This document shows, in pieces, positions 32,812 to 35,521 of a stretch of DNA of 35,521 bases (within the stretch, counting starts at the first letter, position 1; each line of letters starts with the position of its first letter). A model generated the notes under the pieces. The model saw only the letters and a program-made list of their open reading frames with translations, did no database searches and was not told the DNA's origin. The position numbers and the translations under genes were made by a program. The stretch comes from Actinopolymorpha alba DSM 45243 (GTDB taxonomy: Bacteria > Actinomycetota > Actinomycetes > Propionibacteriales > Actinopolymorphaceae), in the NCBI RefSeq assembly GCF_000373925.1, contig NZ_KB892750.1, positions 30,643 through 66,163 on the forward strand. The letters run 5' to 3'.

Positions 32812-33897
32812 GTGTCCAACGACTACGCGCGGGTACCCCTGTCCGCCCTCGAACTCGCTCCCGTCGGCTCCGGCCAGTCAAGCGCCGACGCGCTCCGCTC
32901 CACGGCCGCCGTCGCGCAGCGGGTCGAGCAGCTGGGCTACCGCAGGTTCTGGGTGGCGGAGCATCACAACATGCCGGGCGTCGCCTCGACCAGCCCGGCG
33001 GTCCTGATCGCGCACGTGGCGGCGCAGACGTCCACCATCCGGGTCGGCTCGGGTGGAGTCATGCTGCCCAACCACGCCCCGCTGGTGGTCGCCGAGCAGT
33101 TCGCCATGTTGGAGGCGCTGCATCCGGGCCGCGTGGATCTCGGCATCGGCCGCGCGCCGGGCACCGACCAGAGGACGGCCCTGGCGTTACGGCGTACGCC
33201 AGAAGGGCTGAACGCCGAGGACTTCCCGCGCGAGTTGGACGACCTCCTGACCCTGCTCGAGCGCCCCGAGCCTGCTGAACAGGACGGGCTGTTCGGCGCG
33301 GCGGAACGCCAGGACCCGCACGGCCCGACCGGCCCGACCAGCCCGCCGTCGCGTACGAGCGGCCTGGTGGCAACGCCCGCCGCCGAGTCGTCGCCCGCCG
33401 TGTGGCTGCTCGGCTCCAGCGGCTACAGCGCCCAGGTGGCGGGCCTGCTGGGGTTGCCGTTCGCGTTCGCCCACCATTTCAGCGCCAAGAACACCATTCC
33501 CGCGCTGGAGCTCTACCGCAGTAGGTTCCGCCCCTCGGCGGTGCTCGACGAGCCGTACGCGATGGTGACGCAGTCTGTGATCGTCGCCGACACGTACGAG
33601 GAGGCGGAGCGGCAGGCCCTGCCCGGCCGGCTGGTCCAGGTCTCCCTGCGGACCGGCCGCCCGCGAGCGCTCCCGAGTCCGGAGGAGGCGGCGGCACACG
33701 AGTGGACCGACCTCGAACTCGAGATCCTCGCCGCGTCCCCGGGTCGCCCGACGATCGGAGATCCGGCGAGCGTACGCGCCGAACTCGCTGAGCTGGTCGC
33801 CACGACCGGTGCGGACGAGCTGATGGTGACGACGATGACGTACGGCGTGGACGCCCGGCTCCGCAGCTTTGACCTCCTGGCCAAGGCCTGGGTGTGA
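32812..33897 (+). CDS. LLM class flavin-dependent oxidoreductase (MsnO8/luciferase-like)
   Basis: 361 residues from GTG 32812 (start SNDYARVPLSALELAPVGSG fits the family); in-frame sequence before it is low-complexity. Family marks: GYRRFWVAEHHNMPGVASTS, VGSGGVMLPNHAPLVVAEQF, HPGRVDLGIGRAPGTD and LLGSSGYSAQVAGLLGLPFA. A Pro/Gly/Thr-rich insert (GPTGPTSPPS) sits before the latter. These are FMN-dependent monooxygenase-like TIM barrels. It is divergent from the aldo/keto reductase gene. Confidence 0.9.
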   Translation: MSNDYARVPLSALELAPVGSGQSSADALRSTAAVAQRVEQLGYRRFWVAEHHNMPGVASTSPAVLIAHVAAQTSTIRVGSGGVMLPNHAPLVVAEQFAMLEALHPGRVDLGIGRAPGTDQRTALALRRTPEGLNAEDFPRELDDLLTLLERPEPAEQDGLFGAAERQDPHGPTGPTSPPSRTSGLVATPAAESSPAVWLLGSSGYSAQVAGLLGLPFAFAHHFSAKNTIPALELYRSRFRPSAVLDEPYAMVTQSVIVADTYEEAERQALPGRLVQVSLRTGRPRALPSPEEAAAHEWTDLELEILAASPGRPTIGDPASVRAELAELVATTGADELMVTTMTYGVDARLRSFDLLAKAWV

Positions 33898-33925
33898 GCC
33901 GACCGGCGTTGGGCAGGCTGCCGGC

Positions 33926-34567
33926 GTGGCCTCCTCGCGCGCCATCGCCCGCGCCCTGATCGAACGGCACGGCACGACGTACGCGGAGCAGGCGGGCATC
34001 CGCCTGGGGGACGCGCCCGAGCCGTTGTACCAGCTCCTGGTGCTCGCGACCCTGCTGTCGGCCCGGATCAGCACCGCCATCGCGGTCGCGTCGGCTGCCG
34101 AGCTGTTCGCCGCGGGGTACCAGTCAGCGCGCACCATGAGCGATGCGGCCTGGGAGGACCGGGTCGAAGCGCTGGACCGTGCGGGCTACGTCCGGTATGA
34201 CTTCCGGACCTCCACGATGCTGGGTAACGGCGCCACCCTGCTTCTCGAACGCTGGGCGGGCGACCTGCGGCGGCTGCATCAGGAGGGCCGCGACGTCGAC
34301 GGGATCACCCGGCTCCTGCGGGAGTTTCCGGGTATCGGGCCGGTGGGTGCGTCGATCTTCTGCCGCGAGGTGCAGGGCGTGTGGCCGGACCTCGCGCCGT
34401 ACGTCGACCAGCGGACCCTGCTCGGCGCCGAACGCCTGGGGCTTCCCACCACTGCCGTCGACCTCGCGGCGCTCGTTGACCCACCCGACGTGGTGCGGCT
34501 GGTGGCCGGATGCGTCCGAGCGTCGCTGTCGGAGGATGTCGTGGAAGACGTGCGGAACGCGGTCTGA
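33926..34567 (+). CDS. HhH-GPD (endonuclease III-like) DNA glycosylase fold protein
   Basis: 213 residues from GTG 33926, starting 29 bases after the oxidoreductase gene. It has the helix-hairpin-helix FPGIGPVGASIFCREV followed by APYVDQR, where the aspartate matches the catalytic Asp of the superfamily, and LYQLLVLATLLSARIST near the N-terminus, matching the endonuclease III start. The hairpin lysine of bifunctional glycosylase/lyases is replaced and no four-cysteine iron-sulphur cluster is present, so it may be a monofunctional glycosylase or an inactive relative. Confidence 0.8.
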   Translation: MASSRAIARALIERHGTTYAEQAGIRLGDAPEPLYQLLVLATLLSARISTAIAVASAAELFAAGYQSARTMSDAAWEDRVEALDRAGYVRYDFRTSTMLGNGATLLLERWAGDLRRLHQEGRDVDGITRLLREFPGIGPVGASIFCREVQGVWPDLAPYVDQRTLLGAERLGLPTTAVDLAALVDPPDVVRLVAGCVRASLSEDVVEDVRNAV

Positions 34568-34602
34568 CAGGCTCGTTCCTCTCGCGCGAGGAGGAACGAT
34601 CA

Positions 34603-35376
34603 ATGGGGCAAGGACGGCTTGCCGGTGAGGTGGTCTTCGTCACCGGCGCGGCGCAGGGCATCGGTCGGGCGATCGCGGCGGTCGCGGCCCGGGAAGGCGC
34701 ATCGGTCGGGCTGCTCGACATCGACGAGGAGGGTGGCCGGGCCACGGTCGCCGAGCTCGCGGTCGACGGTGTGAACGCCGCCTTCGTCCGCACCGACATC
34801 ACCGACGAGGCGCAGGTGGCGAGCGCCGTCTCGGGTCTCGCTGGGCAACTCGGCGCGGCCAGCGTGCTCGTCAACAACGCCGGGCGGAATTCGTACGCCG
34901 ACCCGGTGGCGATGACGGTCAAGGAATGGGACGACGTTTTCGCGGTCGACCTCAAGGGCGCCTGGCTGATGGCGCGCGCGGTGCTGCCGGCGATGATCGA
35001 ACGCCGTCAAGGCAGCATTGTCAACATTGCCTCGGTGCACTCGAAGCTCACTACCCAAGGGATGTTTCCGTACGCCGCCTGCAAGTCGGGCCTGGTCGGA
35101 ATGACGCGGAGCCTCGCCCTCGACATGGCACCGCATGGGATCCGGGTCAACGCGGTGAGTCCCGGATATGTGCGGACCCGCTTGGTTGACGAGTATTTCG
35201 CGCTCAAGGACGACCCGAGTGTGGAACAGAAGGTGCTCGACGTCCATCCGCTCGGCCGGATCGGCACGCCGGAAGAAGTCGCCGAAGTCGTGTGCTTCCT
35301 TGCTTCATCGGCCGCGTCGTACGTCACGGGTTCGGAATGGAACGTCGACGGCGGCTTCGGCGCCCGCTTCGCCTGA
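34603..35376 (+). CDS. Short-chain dehydrogenase/reductase (SDR)
   Basis: 257 residues from ATG 34603 with GAGGAGG about nine bases upstream. Classical SDR marks: TGAAQGIG cofactor loop, DIDEEGG acidic residue after strand 2 (favours NAD), VLVNNAG, a serine in VNIASVHSKL, and YAACK (Tyr/Lys of the active site) and the end YVTGSEWNVDGGFGARF. The usual reaction is NAD(P)-dependent oxidation of an alcohol group; the substrate is unknown. Confidence 0.94.
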   Translation: MGQGRLAGEVVFVTGAAQGIGRAIAAVAAREGASVGLLDIDEEGGRATVAELAVDGVNAAFVRTDITDEAQVASAVSGLAGQLGAASVLVNNAGRNSYADPVAMTVKEWDDVFAVDLKGAWLMARAVLPAMIERRQGSIVNIASVHSKLTTQGMFPYAACKSGLVGMTRSLALDMAPHGIRVNAVSPGYVRTRLVDEYFALKDDPSVEQKVLDVHPLGRIGTPEEVAEVVCFLASSAASYVTGSEWNVDGGFGARFA

Positions 35377-35521
35377 CAATGCGGCACCAAAATTCTTTCG
35401 CTCAGAGCGCTGTCGGTCCTTCGGACCAATCCTGCCCTGCCCCCTCGGGTGGGGAGCCGAATGATCACGTATAGGTGGTCATTACCTGCCTCACATGGTG
35501 TCGATGCCATGCAAGGCATGC
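35377..35521. other. Window end after the SDR gene
   Basis: No gene is supported. A short hairpin (GGTCC-ttc-GGACC at 35415-35427) follows the SDR stop; its 5-base stem without a T-tract makes it a weak terminator candidate at best. Confidence 0.35.

Overview
The window is high-GC DNA with GTG and ATG starts, frequent 4-base ATGA/GTGA gene overlaps, a 13E12-type HNH fragment, F420/flavin-type luciferase-like oxidoreductases and an OmpR-type two-component system. All of this points to an actinobacterial chromosome; I cannot fix the genus from sequence alone. It holds about 31 intact or edge-cut genes, one tRNA and several gene remnants.

Layout. 1-402: tail of an HNH endonuclease gene. 632-1779: ECF sigma factor and a membrane-anchored partner, leftward. 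1851-3446: MFS exporter. 3559-7083: leftward operon of lipoprotein, HlyD-like adaptor, ABC ATPase and MacB/FtsX-type permease, every junction overlapping. It faces a rightward response regulator/histidine kinase pair (7185-9064) across about 100 bp, the usual arrangement for an envelope-stress or drug-responsive efflux unit. 9031-12340: metallo-beta-lactamase-fold hydrolase, two tandem copies of a small membrane protein, a methyltransferase and an aminoglycoside-phosphotransferase-like protein.

12559-26504 is the accessory part. A 38-bp copy of the 3' half of tRNA-Arg(CCT) lies at 12559-12596 as a direct repeat of the intact tRNA at 26432-26504, with the geometry left by an element integrated into the tRNA 3' end. 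The enclosed 13.9 kb carries gene remnants near its left edge, a DHA2 exporter, a dihydrofolate-reductase-like protein, a SRPBCC-GNAT fusion, DUF998, DUF1905 and luciferase-like proteins, then a leftward cassette. That cassette has a 134-residue protein ending in Gly-Gly with a ThiS/MoaD/ubiquitin-like sequence pattern, overlapping by 8 bases a 1605-residue DUF4132/DUF5724-type protein, followed by a small unknown protein. A methyltransferase and a divergent MerR regulator sharing a 24-bp palindrome close the segment. No integrase is visible.

26626-35376 looks like ordinary chromosome: D-2-hydroxyacid dehydrogenase, phytanoyl-CoA-dioxygenase-like protein, AlkB-like dioxygenase overlapping an AraC regulator, a strong bidirectional terminator, a secreted surface protein with a C-terminal anchor, aldo/keto reductase, luciferase-like oxidoreductase, a divergent HhH-GPD glycosylase-like protein and a short-chain dehydrogenase.

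The most interesting system is the ubiquitin-like/DUF4132 cassette inside the tRNA-bounded segment. Its molecular function cannot be read from the sequence.
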